From Candidatus Aminicenantota bacterium (GTDB taxonomy: Bacteria; Acidobacteriota; Aminicenantia; UBA2199): a stretch of DNA of 16,174 bases. The position numbers and the translations under genes are program-made. The notes under the pieces are model-generated. The model was not told the DNA's origin. It made no database searches and saw nothing but the letters and a program-made list of their open reading frames with translations. Shown piece after piece: positions 1 through 7,049 of this stretch. How positions within the stretch are numbered: position 1 is the first letter of the stretch; every line of letters starts with the position of its first letter. Location: assembly GCA_020355945.1 (NCBI GenBank), contig CP070627.1, forward strand, positions 8,859,869 through 8,876,042. The letters are read 5' to 3'.

Positions 1-908
1 TTCTTAATGATTTTAACATTGACAAACTGCCCCACGGCAAAAATTCCTTTTTTATCGTGAACGTCCAGGGTTACCTTAAATGTACCGCTCTCCGGGTCAA
101 TAGCGGGTGAAATTCGTTTGATACTCCCTGGTACTTCTTTAGAGCCGGAAAAGACAATGGTTTTTTGTTGAAGAAATACTTCATCTTTTTCTTGTTCCGG
201 GATATTGACCACTGCGATTTTTTCTTTGTCTTGCACGATTGAAAAGGCCAACTGGGATGTATTGATTTTATTGCCCACTTTAATGTGCCGTTTGGTGACG
301 ACGCCGGAAATGGGGGAGGTGATGCGGGTATAGGAGAGTAACAATTTTGCTTGTTCCCACTCCAGTTTTGCGGTTTCCATATTGAATTTGAGTCTCTCGA
401 AATCTTCTTTACTCAGCATCTGTCGTTGGTATATTTCTTTTTGCCGTTCGAATTCTGCTTTTAGTTTTTTGTAGTTGAGTTCGGCTTTTTTTTCATTGAG
501 GGAGGCTTCCCGGTCGTCAAGAATGGCTAATACATCATCTTTTTTCACTTGTTGGCCTTCATCGAAGATGATTTTTTCAATGATACCGAAGGTCATGGGG
601 TAGAGATCTACGACTTTTTCAGAATCGATATTGCTGCTGAACAGGAGAAAGGAGCTAATATCCCCGACAGTGGGTGAGGTGACCTGGACTGGTACTGCAT
701 CGGTGTCTTTTTCTGCGTCTTTATCTTTCTTTTTTTTTATGTCTTGTTTGGGTTGGTCTTTGGTTTCATTTTTTTCAACTTTTTTATCCTTTTCATTTTC
801 AGTGGTTTGGGTTTCCTGTGGGTTGGGTTTGCTGCATTGGGATGCAGTCAGGGCTGACAGTATTAAACTGGCTGAAACGAATAAAAAAAGCAATCTTTTC
901 ATTTTCAT
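1..908 (-). CDS. RND efflux periplasmic adaptor (HlyD/MFP family), 3' end outside window
   Basis: This is a membrane fusion protein that would link an inner-membrane RND pump to an outer-membrane channel. 302 codons are visible and the frame runs off the window edge. Residues 1-24 form a signal peptide (MKMKRLLFLFVSASLILSAL). Cys25 could be lipidated, but the residue before it is Gln (ASQC), so the lipobox is not canonical. Residues 27-70 are a very charged Lys/Glu/Asp tether. A biotinyl-lipoyl half follows (about 107-133, DEGQQVKKDDVLAILDD), then a helical hairpin of about 134-192 rich in Glu/Lys. The second lipoyl half is SYTRITSPISGVVTKRHIKVGN-like (192-213), followed by a beta-barrel region ending GQFVNVKI. 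The start at 908 is preferred over Met3 (902) because AGGAG lies 10 nt upstream (919-923). The pump gene presumably lies beyond the left edge; that is inference. Confidence 0.93.
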   Translation of the reverse strand, partial: MKMKRLLFLFVSASLILSALTASQCSKPNPQETQTTENEKDKKVEKNETKDQPKQDIKKKKDKDAEKDTDAVPVQVTSPTVGDISSFLLFSSNIDSEKVVDLYPMTFGIIEKIIFDEGQQVKKDDVLAILDDREASLNEKKAELNYKKLKAEFERQKEIYQRQMLSKEDFERLKFNMETAKLEWEQAKLLLSYTRITSPISGVVTKRHIKVGNKINTSQLAFSIVQDKEKIAVVNIPEQEKDEVFLQQKTIVFSGSKEVPGSIKRISPAIDPESGTFKVTLDVHDKKGIFAVGQFVNVKIIK

Positions 909-918
909 ATTACTTTAA

Positions 919-923
919 CTCCT
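919..923 (-). promoter_or_regulatory. Ribosome binding site of the efflux adaptor
   Basis: On the minus strand AGGAG lies 10 nt before the ATG at 908. It would lie 16 nt before the alternative ATG at 902, so it favours the longer start. Confidence 0.6.
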
Positions 924-979
924 AGTAGTTTTTATAATTCTTATAACGTAATTTTGCGAAAAAAGTTTAAATTTTTTTG

Positions 980-1016
980 CTGTTGGCTTAAGGTTCAGTA
1001 AACCTTATGGCAACAG
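980..1016 (-). terminator. Hairpin, likely terminator of the PRMT-like gene
   Basis: An inverted repeat pairs CTGTTG with CAACAG and TAAGGTT with AACCTTA around a short loop. It lies 16 nt beyond the stop codon of the minus-strand PRMT-like gene. Reading the minus strand, the hairpin is followed by an A run and then a T-rich stretch (tttaaactttttt), so termination is plausible though not textbook. It separates the methyltransferase from the efflux adaptor on the same strand. Confidence 0.5.
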
Positions 1017-1032
1017 CATGAAAATGTTAATA

Positions 1033-2835
1033 TTAACTGCGGACAATGTGTCCCATGGAAGTGATTAACTGCTCATAACGCTGCCGAAACGACCAGCCCG
1101 AGCAGGACAACATTATCCCAAACCGGCAAACCACCTCATTAATAACAGAAATAGTAAGCTCAACCCTTTGCACCTGTTTTCCCTCTGAAGAATCAATATA
1201 CAATGACTCCGACAAAGGAAGTACAACCGTTCCACAGTCAAAACCAACTCTTACACAATTATACCTCCCCTCAGGCAGGTTTAGACGAGTATAAGACTCA
1301 CTCATCACCACCCCTGTGTATATAATTTCTTCCTTATGCCGATCTGACCCGGGAGAAGCAGCCTGGCCGGTGATATCCCTAAACACCATACCATCAGCTA
1401 ACACCCTGTCTTCCTGGTACATCTCCAGATCATGCGGACCGTAAGCAGAAAAATCAAACCCATAAAACTGCTTCCACGAACTCTCCTGCCAACAAAACCG
1501 GACCAGGAAAGAAGCCCGGCCAAGATTTCTTCGCACCCGAATATGACTTAACAGCGCCTGCCAACTCGAATCAGCCGCACCCAAAAGACAGATATCTTTG
1601 TTTTGTAACTGGTCTGACAGAGGAACCCCGGATAAAAACCGGACATTAACCAAACCCTCTTGTGCAGCAAGCTGCTGCATAGCTTTGTCTGCCCATGATG
1701 AGTGGTTAAGAATAGCTACACTTTTAGCGCCGTTTCTAGCCGCCATCAGGGCACCAAAGGACATGCTGCACCCGATCCATAAACAATCACGCCCCTGGTA
1801 TGCACCGGACATTGCCTGTGCCGAGATGTGCTCTTCATTAGCCCCCGGGGCGTTCATATTCGATGGGCTTGCCTCTATTGTCCGGGTAAAGGAAGTTTTC
1901 TCCCTGGTCCCATCCCTGACACTGACATTAGCCCTGAAAGACGCAGTAGACGGCGCAACTTTTGTTTGAGTAAAAGTTCCCGATATTTCAAAACCCGGGC
2001 CTACATTTATATCAACAGGAAGAATCCAGAGCCCCTGGCCCCAGTGGGTGGGAGGAAGCCACGGTGCAGTGGACAGTAATACCGGTGGCCCGGTTTTGCT
2101 AAACAACACATCAAACCATAAGCCAAAACCGTTTAATATGCCCGCTTCAATAAGATCAAAACAAAACGCTGATTCGTATACCTTGACATCAGGTTCCTGT
2201 ATTGTGTTTAAGTCAAGGTCGAGGATGCAGGATGGATCAGCCAGGAATCGTGCCGGGTCGATATTGGATACCCACATTTGTGACGAAATGGTTTCCCTAA
2301 GGGCGGGAAAACGCTTACTGCTGATTCCTGCGACATCGTCCAGGGGGGCAAGAAAGAGTCTGGCCCGGTCAGGAAGCAGGATACCGCCAGGTTTGAGCCA
2401 TTGGTCCCGGGCGTATAACACCACGGGAAGCATGTCCTCCATCAACAAGAGCCCGCCCATCCACTCTGAAACAATTATGTCAACTGAGTCAACCGGAAGC
2501 TTTATATCCTGGATTTTGCCCCCGAAGAATTGCACGCGGTCTGCCAGGCCGTTGGCGCGTGCTGCATCCTCAGCTCCGGGCGGGACATCCGTGTCAACAG
2601 CCAGCACCAGCCTGGCGCCAGCCCTGGCTGCAAAAAAGGACAATATCCCGGTGCCGCAGCCCACATCAAGGACTATTTTGTCCCGGACTACTGACTCCAC
2701 GGCCTTTTGATAGGCCAGACACCGCACCCTGTCGCGCAGCATCTCCAGGTGTGTCCTCAGACGATAGTAAACGCGGTCTTTTTGTACCATTGTTTCATAA
2801 GGCCCTTTCTTAGTTTTTGCTGTGAACCACTCCAC
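1033..2835 (-). CDS. Protein arginine methyltransferase-like protein with a second degenerate PRMT unit
   Basis: A 600-residue class I SAM-dependent methyltransferase with PRMT hallmarks. These are YYRLRTHLEML (23-33), motif I VLDVGCGTGILS (55-66), the double-E loop SEWMGGLLLMEDM with Glu124 and Glu133 (123-135), and the THW loop (263-265) followed by a beta-barrel-like stretch to about 320. The family transfers methyl groups from SAM to arginine guanidinium. Residues 350-600 look like a second PRMT unit: LWIGCSMSFGALMAARNGA (352-370) resembles motif I with the glycines eroded, and WKQFYGFDFSAY (454-465) matches the PRMT 'YGFDMS' segment. No double-E loop is visible there, so this half is probably non-catalytic, as in PRMT7. 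The listed start is GTG. It fits the promoter at 2867-2895 but has a poor Shine-Dalgarno; Met16 is an alternative, with AAAGGG about 10 nt upstream. The substrate is unknown. Confidence 0.88.
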   Translation of the reverse strand: MEWFTAKTKKGPYETMVQKDRVYYRLRTHLEMLRDRVRCLAYQKAVESVVRDKIVLDVGCGTGILSFFAARAGARLVLAVDTDVPPGAEDAARANGLADRVQFFGGKIQDIKLPVDSVDIIVSEWMGGLLLMEDMLPVVLYARDQWLKPGGILLPDRARLFLAPLDDVAGISSKRFPALRETISSQMWVSNIDPARFLADPSCILDLDLNTIQEPDVKVYESAFCFDLIEAGILNGFGLWFDVLFSKTGPPVLLSTAPWLPPTHWGQGLWILPVDINVGPGFEISGTFTQTKVAPSTASFRANVSVRDGTREKTSFTRTIEASPSNMNAPGANEEHISAQAMSGAYQGRDCLWIGCSMSFGALMAARNGAKSVAILNHSSWADKAMQQLAAQEGLVNVRFLSGVPLSDQLQNKDICLLGAADSSWQALLSHIRVRRNLGRASFLVRFCWQESSWKQFYGFDFSAYGPHDLEMYQEDRVLADGMVFRDITGQAASPGSDRHKEEIIYTGVVMSESYTRLNLPEGRYNCVRVGFDCGTVVLPLSESLYIDSSEGKQVQRVELTISVINEVVCRFGIMLSCSGWSFRQRYEQLITSMGHIVRS

Positions 2836-2866
2836 AAGCTCAAATGGCGCAAGAATAACAACGGGT

Positions 2867-2895
2867 ATTATATTGGAAATTTAATCGTTAATCAA
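2867..2895 (-). promoter_or_regulatory. Sigma-70-type promoter of the PRMT-like gene
   Basis: On the minus strand TTGATT (2890-2895), a 17-bp spacer and a perfect TATAAT (2867-2872). The -10 box lies 31 nt before the GTG start, so the leader would be about 25 nt. Confidence 0.65.
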
Positions 2896-2944
2896 TACCT
2901 CTGTTCATTAAGCGAATCAATAAAAGTTTTTGCGGGGGGGTTAT

Positions 2945-3016
2945 GCGCAAAGCGCAGGGCGCAAAGCGAATAATACAATTGGCGCTGTGCGCAAAGCGCC
3001 ATGCGCCATGCGCAAT
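2945..3016. repeat. Imperfect heptamer tandem repeat (GCGCAAA/GCGCCAT type)
   Basis: Seven-bp units beginning GCGC are stacked head to tail. Four units at 2945-2972 read GCGCAAA, GCGCAGG, GCGCAAA, then a degenerate GCGAATA. Five units at 2982-3016 read GCGCTGT, GCGCAAA, GCGCCAT, GCGCCAT, GCGCAAT. A 9-bp AT-rich gap separates the blocks. The array sits between two divergent genes and is far more GC-rich than its flanks. Short frames crossing it are not credible genes. Confidence 0.8.
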
Positions 3017-3054
3017 GCTCTCGCCACCTGGCCGCCGGAGGCAATAAAATGTAG

Positions 3055-3083
3055 TTGACAAATCAGTCCTTTTATGATATTTG
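3055..3083 (+). promoter_or_regulatory. Possible promoter of the ATPase/DUF4276 operon
   Basis: A perfect -35 TTGACA (3055-3060) is followed by 17 bp and TATTTG (3078-3083). The -10 matches only 3/6 but has an extended TGn just before it. It is the only -35-like element in this 318-bp gap on the plus strand. A four-codon mini-ORF (ATG 3138 to TAA 3152) ends 1 nt before the ATPase start and could affect its translation. Confidence 0.4.
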
Positions 3084-3153
3084 TGATAGAAGATGTACGA
3101 GGTTTTTGAGTTTTAAGAGGCTGAAAATTATATAAACATGAAAGATTACTAAA

Positions 3154-4341
3154 ATGAGAATTGAGAACATCAGGCTTAAAAATTTTAAGATTTTCCAGGA
3201 CCTTCACCTGGAAAATCTTCCTTCTCTGGCTATTTTTGTCGGTGCGAACGGGACAGGTAAGACCACTCTTTTCGATGTTTTCGGTTTTGTTAGCGATGCG
3301 TTGAAGAACAATATCCGCCAGGCATTACAAAAAAGAGGGGGGTTTAAAGAAGTCATCAGCAGAGGCAAGACTGGTTTTATTGTCATCGAACTTAAATTTA
3401 GATTAGAGATAGCAGGTAAAAACCGCCTGGTCACATACCTGCTGGAAATCGGGGAAGCAAAAGGGATACCATTTGTAAATCGGGAGATTTTAAGATATAA
3501 AAGAAGCAGTTATGGTTCACCTTATCACTTTATCGATTTCTCAAAAGGTGAAGGCCATGCCATTACCAATGAAGAAGCTTTTGATAAACCCGATGAAGAA
3601 TTAGACCGTGAGCATCAAAAGCTTGGTTCTTCAGACATCCTTGCCATTAAGGGTTTGGGACAATTTGAACGATTTAAAGCAGCAAATGCCTTCAGGGAAT
3701 TTATCGAGAACTGGCATTTATCTGATTTTCATATCACTGATGCCAGGCCCAGCCGGGATGCGGGGTATGCCGAGCATTTATCGGAAACCGGCAGCAATCT
3801 CCCGCTGGTGGCCCAATACATACTCCAATACCACCCGACAAAATTTAAAAAAATCCTGGAAAAAATGAAAAAACGAGTACCAGGGATTGCCGATGTAAAT
3901 GCGGTTCCTACCGAAGATGGAAGAATTCTTTTAAAATTCCGGGATGGCAGTTTTAAAGACCCTTTTATTGCCAAACACGTATCGGATGGAACCATCAAAA
4001 TGTTTGCTTACCTTATCCTGCTTCATGATCCGGAACCTCATCCGTTATTGTGCCTGGAAGAACCTGAAAACCAGTTATATCATTCTTTGATGATTGAGCT
4101 ATTGGAAGAATTCAGGGATTATACTTATCGGGGGGGACAGGTTTTTATATCCACTCATTCTCCTGATTTGATTAATGGGGCAAATCCGGAAGAAGTTTAT
4201 TGGTTGGTAAAAAAGGAAGACGGTTATGCTCAAATAAAACGGGCGCAGGATGATGAACTGATTACTGCCCTGTATAAAGAGGGGAGCCAGCTTGGTTATT
4301 TGTGGAAACAGGATTATTTCAAAGAAAGCCATCCTAAATGA
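3154..4341 (+). CDS. AAA/ABC-type ATPase (AAA_21, RecF/OLD-like)
   Basis: A 395-residue single-chain ATPase with an ABC-like head. It starts with the RecF/SMC-type MRIENIRLKNFKIFQDL, then Walker A GANGTGKT (30-37). The middle region (about 45-270) is specific to the family. An ABC-signature-like SDGT follows (277-280), then Walker B LLCLEEPE (298-305) with the catalytic Glu, and the H-loop STHSPD (333-338). There is no nuclease or TOPRIM domain in this chain. It overlaps the downstream DUF4276 gene by ATGA (4338-4341), so the two are probably translated together and act as a pair. ATPases of this type occur with small partner proteins in anti-phage systems such as OLD/Gabija and RloA/RloB. 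That role here is inference. The Shine-Dalgarno is weak. Confidence 0.9.
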   Translation: MRIENIRLKNFKIFQDLHLENLPSLAIFVGANGTGKTTLFDVFGFVSDALKNNIRQALQKRGGFKEVISRGKTGFIVIELKFRLEIAGKNRLVTYLLEIGEAKGIPFVNREILRYKRSSYGSPYHFIDFSKGEGHAITNEEAFDKPDEELDREHQKLGSSDILAIKGLGQFERFKAANAFREFIENWHLSDFHITDARPSRDAGYAEHLSETGSNLPLVAQYILQYHPTKFKKILEKMKKRVPGIADVNAVPTEDGRILLKFRDGSFKDPFIAKHVSDGTIKMFAYLILLHDPEPHPLLCLEEPENQLYHSLMIELLEEFRDYTYRGGQVFISTHSPDLINGANPEEVYWLVKKEDGYAQIKRAQDDELITALYKEGSQLGYLWKQDYFKESHPK

Positions 4342-4922
4342 AAGAGATAGAAGAGAAACACGTAGAAATATTAGTGGAAGAATCCTCAATGGAGAATTTT
4401 TTGAGGGTGTTATTACCAAACATACTTCCTCCTGGTTACCGGTTGGGTGTCAATTGCTTCATAAGGGCTCATGAAGGCAAGCATCATCTCCAAAAAGAAA
4501 TCCCTAAAAAAGTAAAGGCATATAAGCATAATTTTAGAAAACCTTGTAAGGTGATTGTGATCCAGGATCAAAATAGTAGTGATTGCAAAGAGTTAAAGAG
4601 CTATCTTAAAAAATTAATTACAGATAATGCGGATATACCCTTCCTGGTTCGGATAGCTTGCAGAGAATTAGAAGCTTTTTACCTGGGGGATATGCATGCC
4701 ATCGAAAAGGTTTACCCCAAATTTAAAGCGGACAAATTTTCCCGGAAGGCGAAATTTAGAAACCCGGACAATTGCAGTGCCTTCGAAGAAATCAAAAAGA
4801 TCATACCTGGATTCCAGAAAGTTTATGCTTCAAAAGAAATATCAAAACATATTTCTATAGAATGTAATAAATCCACCAGTTTCAAACACCTGGTTACCGG
4901 GATTCAACGCTTTTTGAACTAA
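4338..4922 (+). CDS. DUF4276 family protein, partner of the ATPase
   Basis: A 194-residue protein with the features I associate with DUF4276: an N-terminal VEILVEESSMENFLRVLLP (9-27) with Glu14/Glu15, a strand followed by an acidic turn VIVIQDQNSSDC (72-83), and RIACRELEAFYLGD (105-118). The pattern of strand-Glu, then strand-Asp-x-(Asp/Asn), recalls a TOPRIM fold. If so, this protein would supply in trans the nuclease-type metal site that OLD proteins carry in one chain. Here the second acid of the DxD-like pair is Asn79, so catalysis is uncertain. The start codon overlaps the ATPase stop codon (ATGA), which implies translational coupling. A defence role is inferred from context only. Confidence 0.82.
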   Translation: MKEIEEKHVEILVEESSMENFLRVLLPNILPPGYRLGVNCFIRAHEGKHHLQKEIPKKVKAYKHNFRKPCKVIVIQDQNSSDCKELKSYLKKLITDNADIPFLVRIACRELEAFYLGDMHAIEKVYPKFKADKFSRKAKFRNPDNCSAFEEIKKIIPGFQKVYASKEISKHISIECNKSTSFKHLVTGIQRFLN

Positions 4923-4992
4923 GGACTAAGCATTAATGGCATAAGGAATTAGGAAGATGTAATGCAGGTGGGGTCAGGTACTGCCATGGGGA

Positions 4993-5104
4993 CCCTGGAC
5001 CCCCAATACTGTTGACTTAAGGTTAAATTTTTTTTAGTGCTTTTTTCTTTTAGCACTTTATGCCGAACGGAGAATTTAAATTGAAAAAACTGCCCCTGGA
5101 CCCC
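4993..5104. repeat. Spacer with two copies of a GGGGTCCAGGGG-type repeat core
   Basis: CCCTGGACCCCC (4993-5004) and CCCCTGGACCCC (5093-5104) are reverse complements of the core found in the two in-frame NRPS hairpins (10021-10036 and 14737-14752). Between them lies an AGTGCT...AGCACT inverted repeat (5036-5041 with 5052-5057, T-rich loop). I see no gene on the plus strand from 4923 to 5142. The region looks like decayed dispersed palindromic repeats; that reading is inference. Confidence 0.5.
5036..5057. terminator. Weak T-rich hairpin, possible terminator
   Basis: Six perfect pairs (AGTGCT/AGCACT) enclose a T-rich 10-nt loop. It lies about 115 nt after the DUF4276 stop and about 85 nt after the end of the minus-strand ORF at 5143. 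The stem is short, so termination is tentative in either direction. Confidence 0.25.
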
Positions 5105-5142
5105 GCAAAAACTTCTTATTAAAACCGACCACGTTGCGAATA

Positions 5143-5475
5143 TTAGAAAAAAATATCGATATGCCCATTGTCAATGATTATATTATATACAATACCCATA
5201 TGAAAAATTTTTTTGCCTTTATAACCGGCGGCAAACGTTTCTGCCAGTACTCGGTAGATATTGATGGCATGTTCATAAGAAGCCGCATTCCTGATCCTGC
5301 CGCCGGCAACGTAAATATTCATCCCCGCAAAACCTTTACCGCCTTTCTTTTTTATTTGCTTCTCAATCTGCCCCAGGCTCTCTTCTATTTTTTCAAACCG
5401 GGGAGAGAAGTGAGCCAAAAAACCGGCCCTGCACGTTTTACAATATCCTGCTATATAAATGAGGTCAAGTCTCAA
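5143..5475 (-). CDS. Small uncharacterised protein, possibly a gene remnant
   Basis: A 110-residue frame with a TTG start and TAA stop. I do not recognise it. It reads more like protein than the opposite frame: a plausible mix of residues, a Lys/Glu helical stretch (FEKIEESLGQIEKQIKKK, about 28-45), and a segment GMNIYVAGGRIRNAASYEHA (about 51-70) that looks like a folded alpha/beta piece. Two cysteines sit as CKTC (12-15). No ribosome binding site is clear, and an in-frame stop lies just upstream without an ATG. It may be a short gene or the 3' remnant of a longer one. Confidence 0.35.
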   Translation of the reverse strand: MRLDLIYIAGYCKTCRAGFLAHFSPRFEKIEESLGQIEKQIKKKGGKGFAGMNIYVAGGRIRNAASYEHAINIYRVLAETFAAGYKGKKIFHMGIVYNIIIDNGHIDIFF

Positions 5476-5554
5476 CTTTTGACATTAGAGGCTTGAAATG
5501 TGGACGAATGAGACGGGAGATGAAAATGTGCAACGGAATCGCAAAAAAATATTC

Positions 5555-5583
5555 TTGACATTGCTTTCACCCTGTGATAAAAA
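5555..5583 (+). promoter_or_regulatory. Promoter of the response regulator-DinB operon
   Basis: Perfect TTGACA (5555-5560), a 17-bp spacer and TAAAAA (5578-5583) preceded by TGA, an extended -10. The leader to the ATG at 5630 would be about 40 nt. Confidence 0.55.
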
Positions 5584-5629
5584 ACAAAGTTAAAAGCAAA
5601 AAAATATAGTCAAATTAGAAAAGGTACTT

Positions 5630-6331
5630 ATGGCTAAACAAAAAATATTGATCGTAGAAGATGATAATAAGGTAGTGGAATTAATTAAAGAGGCCATAAA
5701 AAAAATTCGAGGCGAATACTTCGTAAAAATAGCTGAAAACGGGGCGGAAGCGCTGGATATCATTGAAAAAAATAAAATAGACCTGGCAATGCTGGATATT
5801 CAAATGCCGGTGATGAGTGGAGCACAACTGCTGACCGAACTTTGTAACCGGAAAATATGGTTTCCTATCATTATCATGACAGCTTACAGCGTGAAAGATA
5901 TACAGGACAACCTGCTGGACTACGGGATAATCGATCTCCTGGTTAAACCGTTGGATATTGCCATTCTTAAAAAAAAGATAGAAGAAGTATTGAAAAAAAG
6001 GGAACATAAGGATTCCATTTTTGGCATGAGCCTGGCCACAATTATGCAGGTCCTGGAAATGGAGAAACGCACCGGGATTATGACAATAAAAATAGGGAAT
6101 AGAAATGCAAGAATATTCTTCAAAACAGGAAAAGTTGTAGATATCGAAGCTGATGGGGTTTCCGGGGAGCAAGCCCTGGTGGATTTCATGGATGAGTCGA
6201 TCGAAAATAAGGAGTTTAGTATCGAGTACCTGCCCCATCATCGAAAAGCAAAGATATCTAAATCCTTTACCCAGATTATGCTTAACGCCTCAAGGCAGTT
6301 AGACGAAAAAAAGAGAGAAAAAATGGTGTAA
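5630..6331 (+). CDS. Response regulator: receiver domain plus DUF4388 (PATAN-like) domain
   Basis: A 233-residue cytoplasmic signalling protein. The receiver domain (about 4-123) keeps all key residues: acidic pair Asp11/Asp12, phospho-acceptor Asp56 in AMLDIQMP, Thr84 in IIMTAYS, and Lys106 in LLVKPLD. The C-terminal part (about 128-225) matches DUF4388: SLATIMQVLEMEKRTGIMTI, then RIFFKTGKVVDIEADG. It has no DNA-binding helix-turn-helix, so output is probably by protein interaction. No histidine kinase is encoded in the window. Start: GAAAAGG (5618-5624) 5 nt before the ATG. The DinB-like gene follows after 1 nt, implying an operon. Confidence 0.93.
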   Translation: MAKQKILIVEDDNKVVELIKEAIKKIRGEYFVKIAENGAEALDIIEKNKIDLAMLDIQMPVMSGAQLLTELCNRKIWFPIIIMTAYSVKDIQDNLLDYGIIDLLVKPLDIAILKKKIEEVLKKREHKDSIFGMSLATIMQVLEMEKRTGIMTIKIGNRNARIFFKTGKVVDIEADGVSGEQALVDFMDESIENKEFSIEYLPHHRKAKISKSFTQIMLNASRQLDEKKREKMV

Positions 6332-6332
6332 T

Positions 6333-6848
6333 ATGTCAGAACAAGATCAAATGCAGGCAGAGAAGCAAGAGAAAGCTTTAAACAGGTATGCCGAGGGAGT
6401 AGTAGAGTTGGATGCCGTACTGGAAGTCCTTAGCGAATCCCACCTTGACCTCTCCCGCGGGCAAGGTAAATGGTCTATCCGGGAGATCGTTCACCATATC
6501 GCAGATGCGGAAGATATCTGGAAGACCTGTATCAAAGCTGCATTGGGCAACCCGGGCTGTACGGTTGACTTGAATTGGTATATTATTGACAACAAGTGTG
6601 CCGGCCCTTTGGATTATGCCCGTCGCCCGATTACAGATGCTGTGGATCTCTTCAAAGCCACCCGCCGCCACATCGTGGAATTAATAACTCATCTGGCGGA
6701 TGCCTGGAACCAGTCCTTTACTATTACCAGGAGTGACTTACCCGAAGGAAAAACCTTCAAAGTGGGTGATGTAATTAGTTTCCAAAACCTTCACCTGCGG
6801 CGGCATATCAAACAAATTCGTGAAACCCGGGAAAAACACGGGATTTAA
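6333..6848 (+). CDS. DinB-like four-helix-bundle protein
   Basis: A 171-residue protein of the DinB/YfiT superfamily, which are metal-binding helical bundles; some members are thiol S-transferases, many are unassigned. The first motif is GKWSIREIVHHIADAEDIW (45-63), giving His54/His55 as candidate ligands. The second is HLRRHIKQIRE (154-164), giving His154 and His158. Together these make a His triad as in active members. The gene starts 1 nt after the response regulator stop and is probably co-transcribed and translationally coupled. Its substrate cannot be inferred. Confidence 0.88.
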   Translation: MSEQDQMQAEKQEKALNRYAEGVVELDAVLEVLSESHLDLSRGQGKWSIREIVHHIADAEDIWKTCIKAALGNPGCTVDLNWYIIDNKCAGPLDYARRPITDAVDLFKATRRHIVELITHLADAWNQSFTITRSDLPEGKTFKVGDVISFQNLHLRRHIKQIRETREKHGI

Positions 6849-6864
6849 TCGGGGTTTTTAAATT

Positions 6865-6879
6865 CCAGGTTTAACCTGG
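6865..6879. terminator. Short palindrome between convergent genes
   Basis: A perfect 15-bp palindrome CCAGGTTTAACCTGG overlaps the ferredoxin stop codon and lies 16 nt past the DinB stop. A T run (6855-6859) precedes it on the plus strand rather than following it. It may serve as a weak bidirectional stop for the convergent pair; support is limited. Confidence 0.3.
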
Positions 6880-7044
6880 TGGTTGAATGGCATCTACCGG
6901 GCAGACCTCGACGCAATTTCCACAGTCAGTGCAATAATCAGGATCGATCAAATATCTCTCGTCACCTTCTAAAATTCCATCCATCGGGCATTCTTCCAAA
7001 CATAAACCGCAGTTAATGCAATCTCCGCTAATATAATATGCCAT
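6871..7044 (-). CDS. 2[4Fe-4S] ferredoxin (57 residues)
   Basis: A small bacterial-type electron carrier. It has two complete CxxCxxCxxxCP motifs: Cys9, 12, 15, 19 (CINCGLCLEECP) and Cys38, 41, 44, 48 (CTDCGNCVEVCP), each binding with crossover ligation one [4Fe-4S] cluster. Length and spacing match the clostridial-type ferredoxin family, with nothing extra at either end. The start is fixed by GAGGAGG five nt upstream (7050-7056) and a near-consensus promoter. It is transcribed alone, convergent with DinB, and its redox partners are not in the window. It was found by reading the minus strand directly. Confidence 0.96.
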   Translation of the reverse strand: MAYYISGDCINCGLCLEECPMDGILEGDERYLIDPDYCTDCGNCVEVCPVDAIQPPG

Positions 7045-7049
7045 ATTTT

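Noticed and set aside
631..918. Plus-strand frame of 95 residues, rich in Phe and Ser
   Set aside because: It is antisense to the signal peptide, tether and start of the efflux adaptor, whose protein motifs are clear.
1598..2813. Several plus-strand frames of 83-220 residues
   Set aside because: All are antisense to the PRMT-like gene, have no recognisable motifs and reflect its codon bias.
2945..3016. CRISPR array
   Set aside because: Units are 7 bp without spacers, so this is a simple tandem repeat.
2941..3207. Minus-strand 88-residue frame across the heptamer array
   Set aside because: Its C-terminal part is a translation of the tandem repeat and its N-terminal part overlaps the ATPase start; no ribosome binding site.
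5134..5496. Plus-strand 120-residue frame opposite the small minus-strand ORF
   Set aside because: Composition is less protein-like (Phe/Ile/Asn rich with many hydrophobic runs) and no ribosome binding site is seen; the minus frame is preferred, with low confidence.
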